DNA of 64,000 nt from Haematobia irritans (Eukaryota; Arthropoda; Insecta; Diptera; Muscidae): positions 74,515,635 through 74,579,634 of the forward strand of contig NC_134398.1 of assembly GCF_050003625.1 (NCBI RefSeq), read 5' to 3'. This document shows, one piece after another, positions 1 to 11,944 of the stretch. The notes beneath the pieces are model-generated. The model was given only the letters and a program-made list of their open reading frames with translations, had not been told where the DNA came from and made no database searches. The translations under genes and the position numbers were made by a program. The stretch's first letter is position 1; each line of letters begins with the position of its first letter.

Positions 1-237
1 ACGCCCGAAAGAAGTGGTTACTGACGAAAACATCAAAAAAATCCACAAAATGATTTTGAATGACCGTAAAATGAAGTTGATCGAGATAGCAGAGGCCTTA
101 AAGATATCAAAGGAACGTGTTGATCATCAATATTTGGATATGCGGAAGCTCTGTGCAAAATGGGTGCCGCGCGAGCTCACATTTGACCAAAAACAACAAC
201 GTGTTGATGATTCTGAGCGGTGTTTGCAGGTGTTAAC

Positions 238-809
238 TCCCCAGCAAAAAATGTGGAAGTTCTTCTAAAGGCACAACTTTAAAAGCACTTCCAAAAATGT
301 TCTCCCAAAGAAGTTCTTTATTTTAACTGCACAGGAAGTTAATTTGAGTAAATTTTTTAAAACTCACTTTTTTCATATTTTTAATGGAAATTTAATTTTT
401 TTTATTTCACATTGGTTAAAAACAGACCAAGAATTTATAAAATTATACAAATTACTTAAATTTTGCCAAAAAAAATGTTAAATCAATTCTCGAAAACTTG
501 CGAGTTTTTGAAAATACTTCATGTCAAACATTTCAGACAAACGTTAGAATGCATTAAAAATCATAAAACAATTAAAATTTATTTATTTGTCAAAATATCG
601 CAAAATTTCTTAATTCACATCCAAAACACTAAATTCGCATAACACCTTAAGAAGTGATGCAAATTCAGTGCACCGGCTGTTGAAATGGTGGACATCCGTC
701 CTATGACAAGCCCATGTTAAATTCATCGCTTCTGCGCCAATTGTGCACCACTTCAGGATCCAAAAAGAACATTTTCACTACTTTTTTGGCGACGCTTGTT
801 TTGCTAGGT
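238..809. mobile_element. Non-autonomous insertion splitting the mariner reading frame
   Basis: The mariner protein is continuous from base 237 to base 810 if this stretch is removed, so its limits are set by the interrupted frame. The ends are weakly inverted: CCCCAGCAAAAA on the left, and TTTTGCTAGG on the right, whose complement reads CCTAGCAAAA. I see no coding capacity beyond short frames and no convincing target duplication. It is probably a MITE; its superfamily is unknown. Confidence 0.6.
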
Positions 810-1464
810 CGTAATACACCCGAGTTTTTCCGTCGATATGTGACAATGGATGAAACATCGCTCCATCACTGCACTCCTGAGTCCAATCGACAGTCGGCTG
901 AGTGGACAGCGACCGGTGAACCGTCTCCGAAGCGTGGAAAGACTCAAAAGTCCGCTGGGAAAGTAATGGCCTCTGTTTTTTGGGATGCGCATGGAATAAT
1001 TTTTATCAATTACCTTGAGAAGGGAAAAACCATCAACAGTGACTATTATATGGCGTTATTGGAGCGTTTGAAGGTCGAAATCGCGGCAAAACGGCCCCAT
1101 ACGAAGAAGAAACAAGTGTTGTTCCACCAACACAACGCACCGTGTCACAAGTCATTGAGAACGATGGCAAAAATTCATAAATTGGGCTTCGAATTGCTTC
1201 CCCACCCACCGTATTCTCCAGATCTGGTCCCCAGCGACTTTTTCTTGTTCTCAAACCTCAAGAGGATGCTCGCAGGGAAAAAATTTGGCTGCAATGAAGA
1301 AGTGATCGCCGAAACTGAGGCCTATTTTGAGACAAAACCGAAGGAGTACTACCAAAATGGTATCAAAAAATTGGAAGGTCGTTATAATCGTTGTATCGCT
1401 CTTGAAGGGAACTATGTTGAATAATAAAAACGAATTTTGACAAAAAAATGTGTTTTTCTTTGTT

Positions 1465-1491
1465 AGACCGGGGACTTTTCAGCCAACCTGT
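1465..1491 (-). repeat. Himar1-type 3' terminal inverted repeat
   Basis: Read on the minus strand this begins ACAGGTTGGCTGA and ends AGTCCCCGGTCT, followed on the plus strand by TA. The same sequence with small changes ends the second copy at 10548. It matches the known ~27-base mariner terminal repeat bound by the transposase. Confidence 0.85.
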
Positions 1492-1572
1492 TATTCTCAC
1501 CTCCAACAGAAGAGAACTCGTTCTCATAGCCGAGTAAGGTCGTCGTGCAACAAATTTGTTTGGTTCCACTTG

Positions 1573-1827
1573 TACACGCAGAGAAGGAATATGATCATCT
1601 CAAACATGTTTCAAGAGCAAAAAGTTATTTTTGGATGGTGAACATGTAACATGTTTGTCTCAAAAATTTTATTTTCGCGCCAAACATAACATGATTGCCG
1701 AAATGAAATACATAATTTCGGAGAAAATAAAATGATTGCGTCAAACATGTTACATGGTCACCATCCAAAAATAACATTTTGCTCTTGAAATATGTTTGAG
1801 GTGATCATATTCCTTCTCTGGGTGTAT
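1573..1827. mobile_element. 255-bp foldback MITE (family P1, copy 1)
   Basis: Bases 1573-1655 and 1744-1827 are near-perfect inverted repeats. They begin TACACGCAGAGAAGGAATAT, and the right end reads ATTCCTTCTCTGGGTGTA. The arms are ~80 bases around a short centre. The same termini bound 6464-6717 and, more loosely, 11945-13025, so this is a dispersed family. No coding capacity. Confidence 0.8.
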
Positions 1828-2228
1828 AAAAGGTCTACTACAATTTGGAAAGAATATTCGAAAGGATCTCTATTCTTCTTCTTTTAAACTTTTAAAACAA
1901 GTAAGAAGCAACTGAAGTGAGAGGAAGTGACTATAATATACCCTCTCCAACAATACTGCATTTTTGAGAGGAATAATTATATAGAAAACTTCCGCCTAAA
2001 ATCAAACAAAAATATTTGGTGTAATTTTAATTCAATGCAAAATTATGAATCCATTGACCATCTTGTAAAGTCGTCCTCATATTAGTTTTAAATGAAGAAA
2101 TAATTGTGTTGAGTGCCAATATTTTTCAATTATGGGTATATTTAAACTGAGTTCAATGCTTCTTAAAATTTGTATCGCATACCGACTACCACCGTAATTG
2201 AGTTTAATAGGGTGGTAAACCAAAACAA
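1828..2228. other. AT-rich spacer with no recognised gene
   Basis: AAAACAAGTAAGAAGC near 1896, followed by ATATACCCTCTCC, resembles the leading edge of the tandem-repeat family seen at 2229 and, inverted, at 48560-48610. Nothing else was recognised. Confidence 0.3.
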
Positions 2229-3360
2229 GTATAAACGGCCGTAAGTTCGGCCAGGCCGAATCTTATGTACCCTCCACCATGGATTGCGTAGAAACTTCTA
2301 CGAAAGACTGTCATCCACAATCGAATTACTTGGGTTGTGGTATCTTAAATTGTTTTCTAAATTGTGAGTTAGTCCATACGTGGTATACATTAGACAAAAA
2401 AGTATGTGTAGGTAAGTCTACAAATAATTACGAATCGATATGGACTTTAGCACGGTACGTAGGGAGCCAGAATTGAAATATAGGGGTCGCTTATATGAGG
2501 GCTATATACAATTATTGATATGGACCAATTTTTGTGTGATTGGGGATCGATTTATCTGAGGGCTATATATAACTATAGACCGATATGGACCTAGGCATGG
2601 TTATTAACGTCCATATACTAGCACAATGTCCCAAATTTCAACAGACTCGGATGAAATTTGCTTCTCCAAGAGGCTCCAAAACCAAATCTCGGGATCGGTT
2701 TATATGGGGGCTATATATGATTATGGACTGATATGGACCACTTTTGGCATGGTTGTTAAATATCATATACTACCACCACGTACAAAATTTCAACCAGATC
2801 GGATGAATTTTGCTTCTCCAAAAGGCACCGGAGGTCAAATCTGGGGATCGGTTTATATGGGTGCTCTATATAATTATGAACTGATATGAACTAATTCCTG
2901 CATGGTTGTTGGATACCATATACTAACATCACGTACCAAATTTCAACCGAATCGGATGAATTTTGCTCTTCCAAGGGGCTCCGGAGGTCAAATCTGGGGA
3001 TCGGTTTATATGAGGGCCATATATAATTATAGACCGATTTCGACCAATTTTTGCATGGGAGTTTGAGGCCATATATTAACACCACGTACCAAATTTCAAC
3101 TGAATCAGATGAATTTTGGTCTTCCAAGAGGCTCCGGAGATCAAATATGTTGATAGGTTTATATGGGGGCTATATATAATTATGGACCGATGTGGACCAA
3201 TTTTTGCATGGTTGTTAGAGACCATATACTAACACCACGTACCAAATTTCAGCCGGATCGGATGAAATTTGCTTCTCTTAGAGGCCTCGCAAGCCAAATC
3301 GGGGGATCGGTTTATATGGGGGCTATATATAATTATGGACCGATGTGGACCAATTTGGTT
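2229..3360. repeat. Tandem array of ~153-bp units (muscid dispersed repeat)
   Basis: A unit containing 'cggtttatatgggggctat', 'accaaatttcaaccgaatcgg' and 'ggctccggaggtcaaatc' recurs with starts near 2696, 2848, 3001, 3156 and 3308, i.e. 152-155 bases apart. Two decayed units lie near 2484 and 2546. The left border (AACAAGTATAAACGGCCGTAAG...) resembles the complement of the border at 48570-48605. Short open frames here are by-products of the repeat. Confidence 0.8.
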
Positions 3361-3564
3361 GAAAGAGTACGAATGAACTAAAATATTTTTCCAAGTGTTA
3401 TTTGTATGTATGATAAGCATTCTATAATAAAGGAAGTCAGAATTATCATTTTATAAGAAATTTTACTAAATTTGAGGAAACTTGGTTTTAGTTCGGTTTT
3501 TGTTTATTTTAACGAATGCTTTGTTATCAGTGAATAAAATTTTCTTCTTCAGTAGAAAATTCTT
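3361..3564. other. Spacer, nothing recognised
   Basis: AT-rich sequence between the tandem array and the next MITE, with no motif I can support. Confidence 0.3.
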
Positions 3565-3776
3565 ATACCCAGCGAAGAAAACAGTATTAGTAAAATTCCA
3601 TGCCTTGTTCTAGTTAATGAACTATTCCTAACTGCTTTCAGTTTAGGATTTTTTACTGAAACAAGTAAATTTTATTATTTCACACAAAAATTTAACTGAA
3701 TGAAAATAAAATGGCTAAACTAAATTAATGAACATTTTTTCCTTTAGTTTCGAAGACACTTTTTTCTGGGTGTACC
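3565..3776. mobile_element. ~210-bp MITE, family P2
   Basis: Left end TATACCCAGCGAAGAAAA and right end TTTTTTCTGGGTGTACC form an imperfect terminal inverted repeat. The interior (TAATGAACTATTCCTAACTG...) recurs at 11642-11832, which shows that this is a mobile family and not a chance palindrome. Confidence 0.65.
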
Positions 3777-4268
3777 ATCAATGAACATTTAGTTTTAATT
3801 GAGAAATTTTAACTTAAATATTATAATATAGTTGTTCAAATATAAAATAAATTAGTTTTATTTAATTCATGCAAAAACTAACTGACCAAAAAGCCAAGAT
3901 TGAACAATTATAATAGAATAAAAATCAGAAAAATAATGGATTGGACTAAAGTAACCGAAAACATGTATTATTTATTATAACGAAGGTGCCATTCGTAGTT
4001 TTGTGTCCAAAGGAAACTGACAGATACTAAAAAGCAGTCGTAGAATTACTTTTAGTAATTCATACTCCCAATATTTTGAATATTTAAATTGGAAAACTTC
4101 ACAATCAGGATACCTCGTACTGGCTGACACTTCGCTCAGATTTGTTGTGAAAGCATTTATCATATTTTCGTATGGAATTATTCAGTTAAACACCAACAAA
4201 ATTGCGAATTTCAACACGAGCGATTATTGCAATATCACAATACCAACAATTTTGGAGCAAAAAATTGG
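3777..4268. other. AT-rich spacer, no recognised feature
   Basis: Only short frames and poly-A/T runs are visible. A 62-codon minus-strand frame at 3975-4163 lacks any family signature. Confidence 0.3.
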
Positions 4269-4680
4269 TACACTGAAAGAACAGTGAACCCTCCAGGAAG
4301 ACAAATTTTGGTTAATTTTAGAAAATTTAGACTATTTTTATAAAATTTTAACTAAACAGTATTATAAACGCTGACATCACGTCGATATCATAAAACTAAG
4401 TAAATATTTTTCGACAAATTAAAGAAAATTTCTTTTTTTTTTTTTGCTTGTTAAAGAAAATTTTGTAATTTGAAGGAAAAACTTTTAGTTCAAAATTGCA
4501 AGAATGTCTTTAGTGCCATACGAAATTCAAGATGGGCGCGTTTATAGTAAAATTTACAAATTTGAAGAAATAATGAATTATTTTGTGAGAATTACGAATT
4601 TAGTATATCTTTACGCTTCATCTGTGTATAATTTTATGGCGTTCTTAGTTAATATAACTAACGTTCAGTTTTTAGTGTAA
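4269..4680. mobile_element. ACACTGAA-type MITE fragment (family P3)
   Basis: Starts TACACTGAAAGAACAGTGAA. Its first ~400 bases parallel 8589-8960 (shared 'aactaaacagtatta', 'gcaagaatgtctttagtg', 'attttgtgagaa'). The right terminus is not clear here, so the end coordinate is approximate. The termini resemble those of the larger A/B elements at 36723 and 51614. Confidence 0.55.
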
Positions 4681-5436
4681 TAAGGCATTTAATATTTGAA
4701 TGTAATTACAAGATTATTTAGTTTATCGACCTTTTTGTGATTATTAATTTTATTGTATATAGTTTTACTGTGCTTTCAAGGCCATTTTTTAATGCGAATA
4801 AAACATGTGTAATTCCAATATTTCCATGTAATATTTGGCTGTAATTTAGTCAGTACCTAAAATATGTGAACAAGATAACTTTATTGGACAAAATTATTAT
4901 TAGTATAAATTGATGTGGGACTTCTAAAGCATTTTGATGGTGAACTGAATATTTGAAATTGTACTAAATAGGTAATTTTATTTATTTATTGCTCTTTTAG
5001 GAAGTGGCATGTACCAAATTTAGTACAAGTGTACCCACTAACATCCCTGACAAAATTGAATAGAAGAATTTCAGTAAAATGTTCTTACTGAAAAAGCTTA
5101 AGAATACAATTTAGGTAAAATTGACTCATTTTAGAAAAATGTGAATCAATTTGTACCACTTTGGAATTTAGTACAATTGTGAATATTGTTATTAGTAAAT
5201 TATTTATGTTTAGTTCATTTGAGTAAATTAAGCTAATAATAAGTCAAGTCACAAGTGGCACATTTTAATTAAAATCAATTAATTTTCATGTATTAAAATA
5301 AAGTGACATCGAGAAATCTATAAATAATACCCAAAAACTATTTTATTAATTACATCTGATCAATCGGAAAGTCCAAACGGAAATTGAACTACATAAGTTA
5401 ACTTTTTAAGTGTTCTATTTTGAATACCTACCTACA
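4681..5436. other. AT-rich spacer, no recognised gene
   Basis: Repeated words such as 'gaactaaa' and 'tttagtac' suggest old MITE debris. I cannot define borders. Confidence 0.3.
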
Positions 5437-5655
5437 TTGCACACTCAAAGGAAACGGTGTGGAAAATGGGTATCAAGATTGATTTTTTTCTTACAGTATT
5501 TTGAACTCCTTCGAAAATTTCAAACTTTTATCTCTAAGAAAATGTTTTCGTTTAAAATGTTTATTGTTCCAATAACACAGCCCATTTTGTTTATACGAAG
5601 CAGTATTCCTTTCTGGCATAATTTTTTTAATAAGACACATTTTGAAGTTTCGTAT
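5437..5655 (+). mobile_element. Family P4 repeat, copy 1
   Basis: Begins ACACTCAAAGGAAACGGTGTG. On the opposite strand at 7640-7900 a second copy begins with a similar word (ACGCAAAGAAAAGAAACG). Both copies can be read as similar peptides (HTQRKR... against YTQRKE..., then FFLQYFELL against FFLSFLNFF), but the shared sequence continues through low-complexity DNA. I treat it as a repeat, not a gene. Confidence 0.45.
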
Positions 5656-6463
5656 AGGGAAAGAAAGGCCTTTTCAAGTAGTTTGGGGTGTCACTCGTAA
5701 ACATGATGTCAAATTATCATCTTAAAGACGATTCCATCATTCCCATCGAACTAACCCTTTCCAGGAAGAAAAACTCAAGTTTACCAAATTATATCAGGGA
5801 AATTGTTTTGTATCCAAGACCCACCTCACGAGAGGCTTTGAAATTAAGGCAGTCATTGAGGAGAATAGTCAGAATATCTAAAAACAAATTCTCAGGATCT
5901 GGTGGCCTGCGAATCTGCCCTACATCGCTTGCGAAAAAGCTAAATTTTGTAGGAGGAAAAATAAGAAAGCGATCTCTTATTTGCCATGCAAAACAGCCAA
6001 GACATCTCAAACATTATGCCCAACAGGTCTATGAGGCCTTTTACACGATGCAATTTCTTCGTGCAATAATTGCATGCAACTCTTGTTTGTAGGCAAACGG
6101 TGTAGTGAAGCAAAGGGGGTAGAAAAAATTTCACGTTTTCCGTTCCTCTTGCAGATTGAGCGAATAAACGTAAAAAATTTCAAGCGTTTTGCATGCAAAA
6201 TTGCACCGTATAAATGCTGATGTTTTTAAGAAGCAACTTTAAAAGAGAATACAAAAATTGCACGCAACTAATTGCATCGTCTAAAACCCCTCTATTTCTC
6301 CACCAATATGTCGGGCGAACTATTCAATATTTGTCAATATTTAAAATCCTTTTTCTCACCATTTTAGTATCTAAATCACCTCTGTCGGGGTTTTGTACAC
6401 TGACAAAAATTCCATAGTTAAAGCTAATTTTCACTTATTATTATTCCAAAAAATATTTGTTTA
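5656..6463. other. Unrecognised region with one 134-codon open frame
   Basis: A plus-strand frame at 5688-6092 includes a basic stretch (LRQSLRRIVRISKNKF) and GGKIRKRSL, but no domain I recognise, no clear start context and no neighbour that suggests function. Downstream the words 'tgcatgcaa' and 'attgcat' recur, suggesting repeat debris. It could be a gene fragment or chance. Confidence 0.2.
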
Positions 6464-6717
6464 TACACCCAGACAAGGAATATGATCACCCTAAACATGT
6501 TTTACGAACGAAATGTTATTTTTGGGTGGTGACCATGTAACATGGTTTTCGCAACCATGTTTTTTTCTCGGAAATTATGTATCTGATTTCGGCAATCAGG
6601 TTATATTTGACGAGAAAATAACATTTTAGTGACAAACATGTTACATGGTCACCATACAAAAATAACATTTTGCTCTTGAAACATGTTTGAGGTGATCATA
6701 TTCCTTCTCTGCGTGTA
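6464..6717. mobile_element. 254-bp foldback MITE (family P1, copy 2)
   Basis: Begins TACACCCAGACAAGGAATAT and ends ATTCCTTCTCTGCGTGTA. The inverted arms include 'gtgaccatgtaacatgg' and 'catgttacatggtcac'. It has the same design as 1573-1827 but a different centre. Confidence 0.8.
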
Positions 6718-7457
6718 GTTACATTTTAGTATTGTTTTCGAAATTTTCTACAGCCCAATGAAACTTTCCTTTTGTTAAGTATGTCTCAAAAATGTTATGA
6801 ACTAAAGGTGAGTAAATAGTATATGGTTCAACGCAGTTTCGGGGATCATGGCTTTTTCAACAGATAAAAATAATTGGCGAAACATGGGAAAGATGTTCTT
6901 ACACGGTTTAAATTGCCACCCTATCAACAAATTTTTAATTTAGGGTGAACCCCCATCAAATTGTGGGTTTAATACCCAGTAATGTAAATATATTTTGTTG
7001 ATTTCATGGACAGAGAATAAATAAAACTGCAACAGATTTTCTTGAAATTTGGGCCAAATGGTACATAACAGCATGCGTTCATAATCTATAAACCAGATTA
7101 TTTGCAGATAACCTAGTTAAAATATTGTTTCATCTCATAAAAACATTTTTACTTGCACTTTTAATCAGTATTGTTGTATAAAAATCAATGCGACGCTTTC
7201 ACACTAATGTTGTTGAATTAATTCCTCAACTCTCCATATTATATAGAGATTGTACACGAAAAAAATAATAATTATTTCCTCCCAAGCGAAATTTTAGACA
7301 AACAAAGTTCGTTTCTCATTTGCTTTTCGCTGTAATCAAGTTTATTTGGAAGAAAAGTATATACTTTTTGTGATAAACGTTTATTCTTTTCCAGGATGTA
7401 AAAACAATTTCATAAAGGCTAACTCAAAAAACAATCTTTTCGGGTTAATTGCATTTT
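6718..7457. other. Spacer, no recognised gene
   Basis: Nothing beyond AT-rich sequence and short frames. 'gtttaaattgccaccctat' with 'ttagggtgaac' near 6908-6955 is a weak inverted pairing I could not develop. Confidence 0.3.
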
Positions 7458-7612
7458 CCCTCTTCCGCGATGTTTCTCACTTCCGCGATGTTTTTTATTT
7501 CTTAGCACCTTTTTCTGTAATACAAACAATGTAGAAGAAATTATTCGATTTTATACATTTTTTAAATATTACCTTTCGCCTGGACGAAGAATCGAACCGC
7601 GGACCATTACAT
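7458..7612 (-). repeat. tRNA-like SINE family 2, partial copy
   Basis: On the minus strand this contains GCGGTTCGATTCTTCGTCC, a tRNA T-arm/B-box-like block, followed by a tail also found at 15199-15476 ('ttctacaatgtttgtattacag', 'aaaaggtgctaagaa'). The A-box half is missing. Recurrence plus a B-box suggests a pol III-derived SINE. Confidence 0.5.
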
Positions 7613-7639
7613 ACTATTACATACTACTATATTAAATTT

Positions 7640-7900
7640 TTACTATGGACTGTAAAATGTGTCTTATTAAAGACTTAAAGTTAGAAAAGAACAGTGCTTG
7701 ATATAAACGAAATGGACTGTGTTGTTGGTTCAAATATATTTTTTTCATTGAAAAAATAAAAATTTTGTAACAAACGAATTTTTTTGGTGATAAAAGTTTA
7801 AAATTTTCAAAGAAATTCAAAAAACTTAAAAAAAAAGAAAAACGTTTTCGGTACACGTTTCCAAACGTTTCTTTTCTTTGCGTGTATGTTCGATTTGGAC
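7640..7900 (-). mobile_element. Family P4 repeat, copy 2
   Basis: Minus-strand relative of 5437-5655 (see there). A long minus-strand frame covers it (7632-7925), but its similarity to the other copy is at the level of repeat DNA. Confidence 0.4.
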
Positions 7901-8588
7901 ACTCGACCATCATTTTTTCTGTCATTTTTGTTGCACTTTATCGACTTATGTTCCACACGTTCATTACTCCCTTTTATGCTGAAAACCTGCTTTAAAGCTT
8001 GGGGTTACTCAATTTCATTGTTCCCAATAAATATACAGTAAAAGGAATGAATAACATAACGGCAATATAACAAGTCCTCGTTCTATATTTAGCAGCAACT
8101 GTACGAAATGTATGGTATGTGACCATGGCAAATTTCAATTTTGTACATGCACTCAAAAAGGGGGTACACTTTATTTTAGTTCATGGAATTTGTTTTTAGT
8201 TGAAATTTCGCAATATGAGAAAATTTTCATCACTTCAATCATTTAATTAATTAATAAAAAAATAAACATATGGAGCATGCAACCTTATTAAATTCATCTT
8301 GAACTTTGTATGGCGCTAAAAACATTTTTATAAAAAATTCGAATCTTTTACATGAAAATATAAAATTTATTAAAGAAACTTTATTGAACATTTTTGTGAA
8401 ATGGGTAATTTTTGGAGGCGCTTCTTTTTGTTTACTTGTTAGCCTTTGAAAAAGCAAAGTATTCCTATGGTGAAAAATTCATCAAATTTACAAAAACAAA
8501 AATACTTGCAATTAACATTTGGCAAAACATCTTATATCGACATTTCACTCAAGGACTTTTGTTTATATCTTTACCCACAATACATATC
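7901..8588. other. Spacer, no recognised gene
   Basis: AT-rich with short frames only. No terminal repeats were identified. Confidence 0.3.
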
Positions 8589-9285
8589 TACACTGAAAAA
8601 ACAGTGAACCCAACAGGAAGAAAACTTTTTAGAAAATTTTGAATATTTTTAGAAAATTTTAACTAAACAGTATTACAAACGCTGGCACCACGCCGATATA
8701 AAAAAGTAAATAATTTTCGACAAATTCAAGAAAATTTATTAGGCATAATTAATTTGTTTCACTTGTTAAAGAAAACTTTGTAGTTTGAAGAAAAAATTGG
8801 AGTTCAAAATTGCAAGAATGTCTTTAGTGATATACGAAGTTCAAGATGGATGCATTTGTAGTAAAAGTTACAAATGTAAAGAAATAATAAACTATTTTGT
8901 GAGAAAATCTTTATCTTTATAATTTTTTCCCGTTTTTTAGTTAATTTAACTAATGCACGCAATAAATTATTAGAGTAAAGGAAACTTTCTCCAAACATAA
9001 TAATTCCATGAACTAAAATAATTTTATGCGGATTTCCATTGGAGAAAAAGGTGCAACATTCTCGAAATTGATTGCAAAATATCAAGGATACTATCTTAGA
9101 TTTTGGGTCCAGTATCCCTCACAATATTATGAATTAACAATAACTTTGGAATGACAATATCATTTGGGCGAAAAAAACAATGAGAGAAAAAGTAGTGTAA
9201 CACCAAGGCAACATATTTTTTGCGAAACGAAAACGCCCTTAAATTGGCTTTAGTAAAATAAAGAGTTCACTTTTTTTTGTGTGTA
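8589..9285. mobile_element. 697-bp ACACTGAA-type MITE (family P3)
   Basis: Left end TACACTGAAAAAACAGTGAA; right end GTTCACTTTTTTTTGTGTGTA, whose complement is TACACACAAAAAAAAGTGAA. The interior matches 4269-4680. No transposase is encoded. Confidence 0.65.
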
Positions 9286-9634
9286 TGTCATAGTTTCCCA
9301 GGAATTTAAAAGCTAAAATTCTTTTGAAAATATCACCAGATTAAGCATAAACAAGTAAAATATATTCCATCTTTTCAATCTTTTCTTAAATAAAAACATA
9401 ACAGTAATGCGAAAAATTTGAAAAATGAGATAACATATGTTGTTTGGTCACCCGTCCACAGATTTAGATTTAGACCAGAGCTTCCCAAACCAATTTGCTT
9501 TACAAAAATTCAAATCTTTTTCTTCAAGATATAAAATTTATTATTATACCCCGACATATAGTGGTATTCCCAAGATTCCGGTCGCAATTATTAACGGATT
9601 TTGACTAAATTTGGTACATGGCGTTTTTTGTACA
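9286..9634. other. Spacer with the edge of a dispersed repeat
   Basis: From about 9543, 'ttataccccgacatatag' and 'gattttgactaaatttgg' resemble the muscid dispersed repeats seen at 47.3-48.6 kb. The rest is unrecognised. Confidence 0.3.
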
Positions 9635-9964
9635 ACACAAAAAATTTTTTTTCTGGTTCAATCACGAAATTAATTGATCCAATTAATTTTTTAATTGAAA
9701 TGTGTTCAATCATAGAAATGATTGTATCAATTAAAACATTAATTGAAGGTAAATTAAAAAATAATTGATCCAATTAAAAAATTAATTGATACTCTTAAAA
9801 AATTAATTGATACTATTAAAAAATTAATTGATACTATTAATTTTTGTGATTGATTTTTGTTTCAATTAAAAAATTTGTTGAATCAATTAAATTTTTAATT
9901 GAATATTTTTTAAAACTCGATTAAAATTTTAATTGGAAAAATGTTCGTGAATTTTTTTCTGTGA
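9635..9964. mobile_element. 330-bp MITE of CAATTAA repeats (family P5)
   Basis: Ends ACACAAAAAATTTTTTTT and ATTTTTTTCTGTG. The interior is almost entirely permutations of 'aattaattgat' and 'ttaatttttaattg', giving strong self-complementarity. It sits inside a dispersed repeat that resumes with 'aagggcgaacgctttg'. Related fragments occur at 36495-36665 and 40555-40639. Confidence 0.6.
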
Positions 9965-10547
9965 AGGGCGAACGCTTTGAATTTGGAAAAATCTATCCCC
10001 GATTTTTCCAAATTTAGCCATCAATCCCTTATTTAGTAAGAGATCTTACTCAAAGTTGGTAAAATCTAATCTAATATTTAATACTAAATGTGGAATTACC
10101 TACCATGCGGTTATGCGTGCGTACGTTGTATTCGAATGCGATGCATCGGAACACCAATAAATTTGCTGATTACATTCCTCGCATCTGCACTTTTTATTGT
10201 TTTTATATTCCACGAACTTTTTAAAGTATAGGACCTTATGTTTTGTAACTACCTCAATAATTCCTCGCCCCTATTTTAGATTGTTTTTCGTTTGTTGATT
10301 GATTTACCTGTTGTTTAATGCTGTCAACACACCTGAAAAATTGAAAAGGTAAAAGTTCGTCAAATTCATGCGTAATATACATACGTTACTTTTCGTGTAA
10401 CTTAGACAATAGATGTTCACACATTTTAACTTTTTGGACAATAACATATAACGTACGCACGCACGACCGCATGGTATTTAAGTCCACCTTAACTATATCA
10501 GCAAAGAATCATCGAATTGGTTCAGAGTTAAATATAGCTCCCATACA
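9965..10547. other. Dispersed-repeat fragment and spacer
   Basis: 9985-10110 ('cccgatttttccaaattta', 'gatcttactcaaagttgg') is the same unit seen at 11828, 13800 and 48720. From 10110 to 10547 nothing is recognised. Confidence 0.35.
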
Positions 10548-10833
10548 CAGGTTGGTTGATAAGTCCCCGGTCTAACAAAGAAACACACTTTTTTTCAAAA
10601 TTCTTTACATAGTTCCCTTCAAGAGCGATACAACGATTATAACGACCTTCCAGTTCGGCGATCACCTCTTCATTGCAGCCAAATTTTTTCCCTGCGAGCA
10701 TCCTTTTGAGGTCTGAGAACATGTCACTGGGGGCCAGATCTGGAGAATATGGTGGTTGGGGAAGCAATTCGAAGCCCAATTCATGAATTTTTGCCATCGT
10801 TCTCAATGACTTTTGGCACGGTGCGTTGTCTTA
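10548..10833 (-). pseudogene. Himar1: Himar1-like mariner 3' fragment
   Basis: The minus strand reads the C-terminal third of a mariner transposase: DNAPCQKSLRTMAKIHELGF, then YSPDLAPSD, and ALEGNYV. The terminal repeat follows at the outer edge (ACAGGTTGGTTGATAAGTCC from 10548). The second and third catalytic Asp are both present. Relative to the copy at 1-1493, several residues are missing after APSD and about 21 residues between EEVIA and LEGRYNR. Sequence upstream of DNAP is lost, so this is a dead fragment. Confidence 0.85.
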
Positions 10834-11832
<999 letters not shown>

Positions 11833-11944
11833 TGTATCGCCCGATTTTTCCAAATTTGACTATAAAATCTTATTTATTAACCGATCTTACTCAAATTAGT
11901 TAGTACTATAGTACTAACTACACCTGCAAAAAATCATCGAACTC

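Larger units (their letters stand above)
1..1493 (+). pseudogene. Himar1: Himar1-like mariner transposase relic, 5' truncated by the window edge
   Basis: Mariner transposases cut and paste DNA at TA sites using an N-terminal helix-turn-helix region and a C-terminal D,D34D catalytic domain. Bases 1-237 encode the HTH/linker part (KIHKMILNDRKMK... to SERCLQVLT). Bases 810-1424 resume with RNTPEFFRRYVTMDET and run to the family's C-terminal end, ALEGNYVE. The two parts are separated by a 572-base insertion. The first catalytic Asp (VTMDET) and the third (PSDFF) are present, 34 residues separate positions two and three, but the second Asp is His (FHQHNAP), so the copy would be inactive even without the insertion. 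A few residues are missing after KERV (KERVDHQYLD). The 3' inverted repeat lies at 1465-1491, ending in TA. From recall the residues are very close to Himar1 of Haematobia irritans. Confidence 0.9.

Noticed and set aside
2626..3420. Several 60-90-codon frames with VYMGAIYNYG-type repeats
   Set aside because: They follow the 153-base tandem units and lie on both strands; a repeat artefact.
5410..5700. 96-codon frame with a relative on the minus strand at 7632-7925
   Set aside because: The similarity reflects a shared repeat (family P4); the translation is phenylalanine-rich AT sequence, with no domain.
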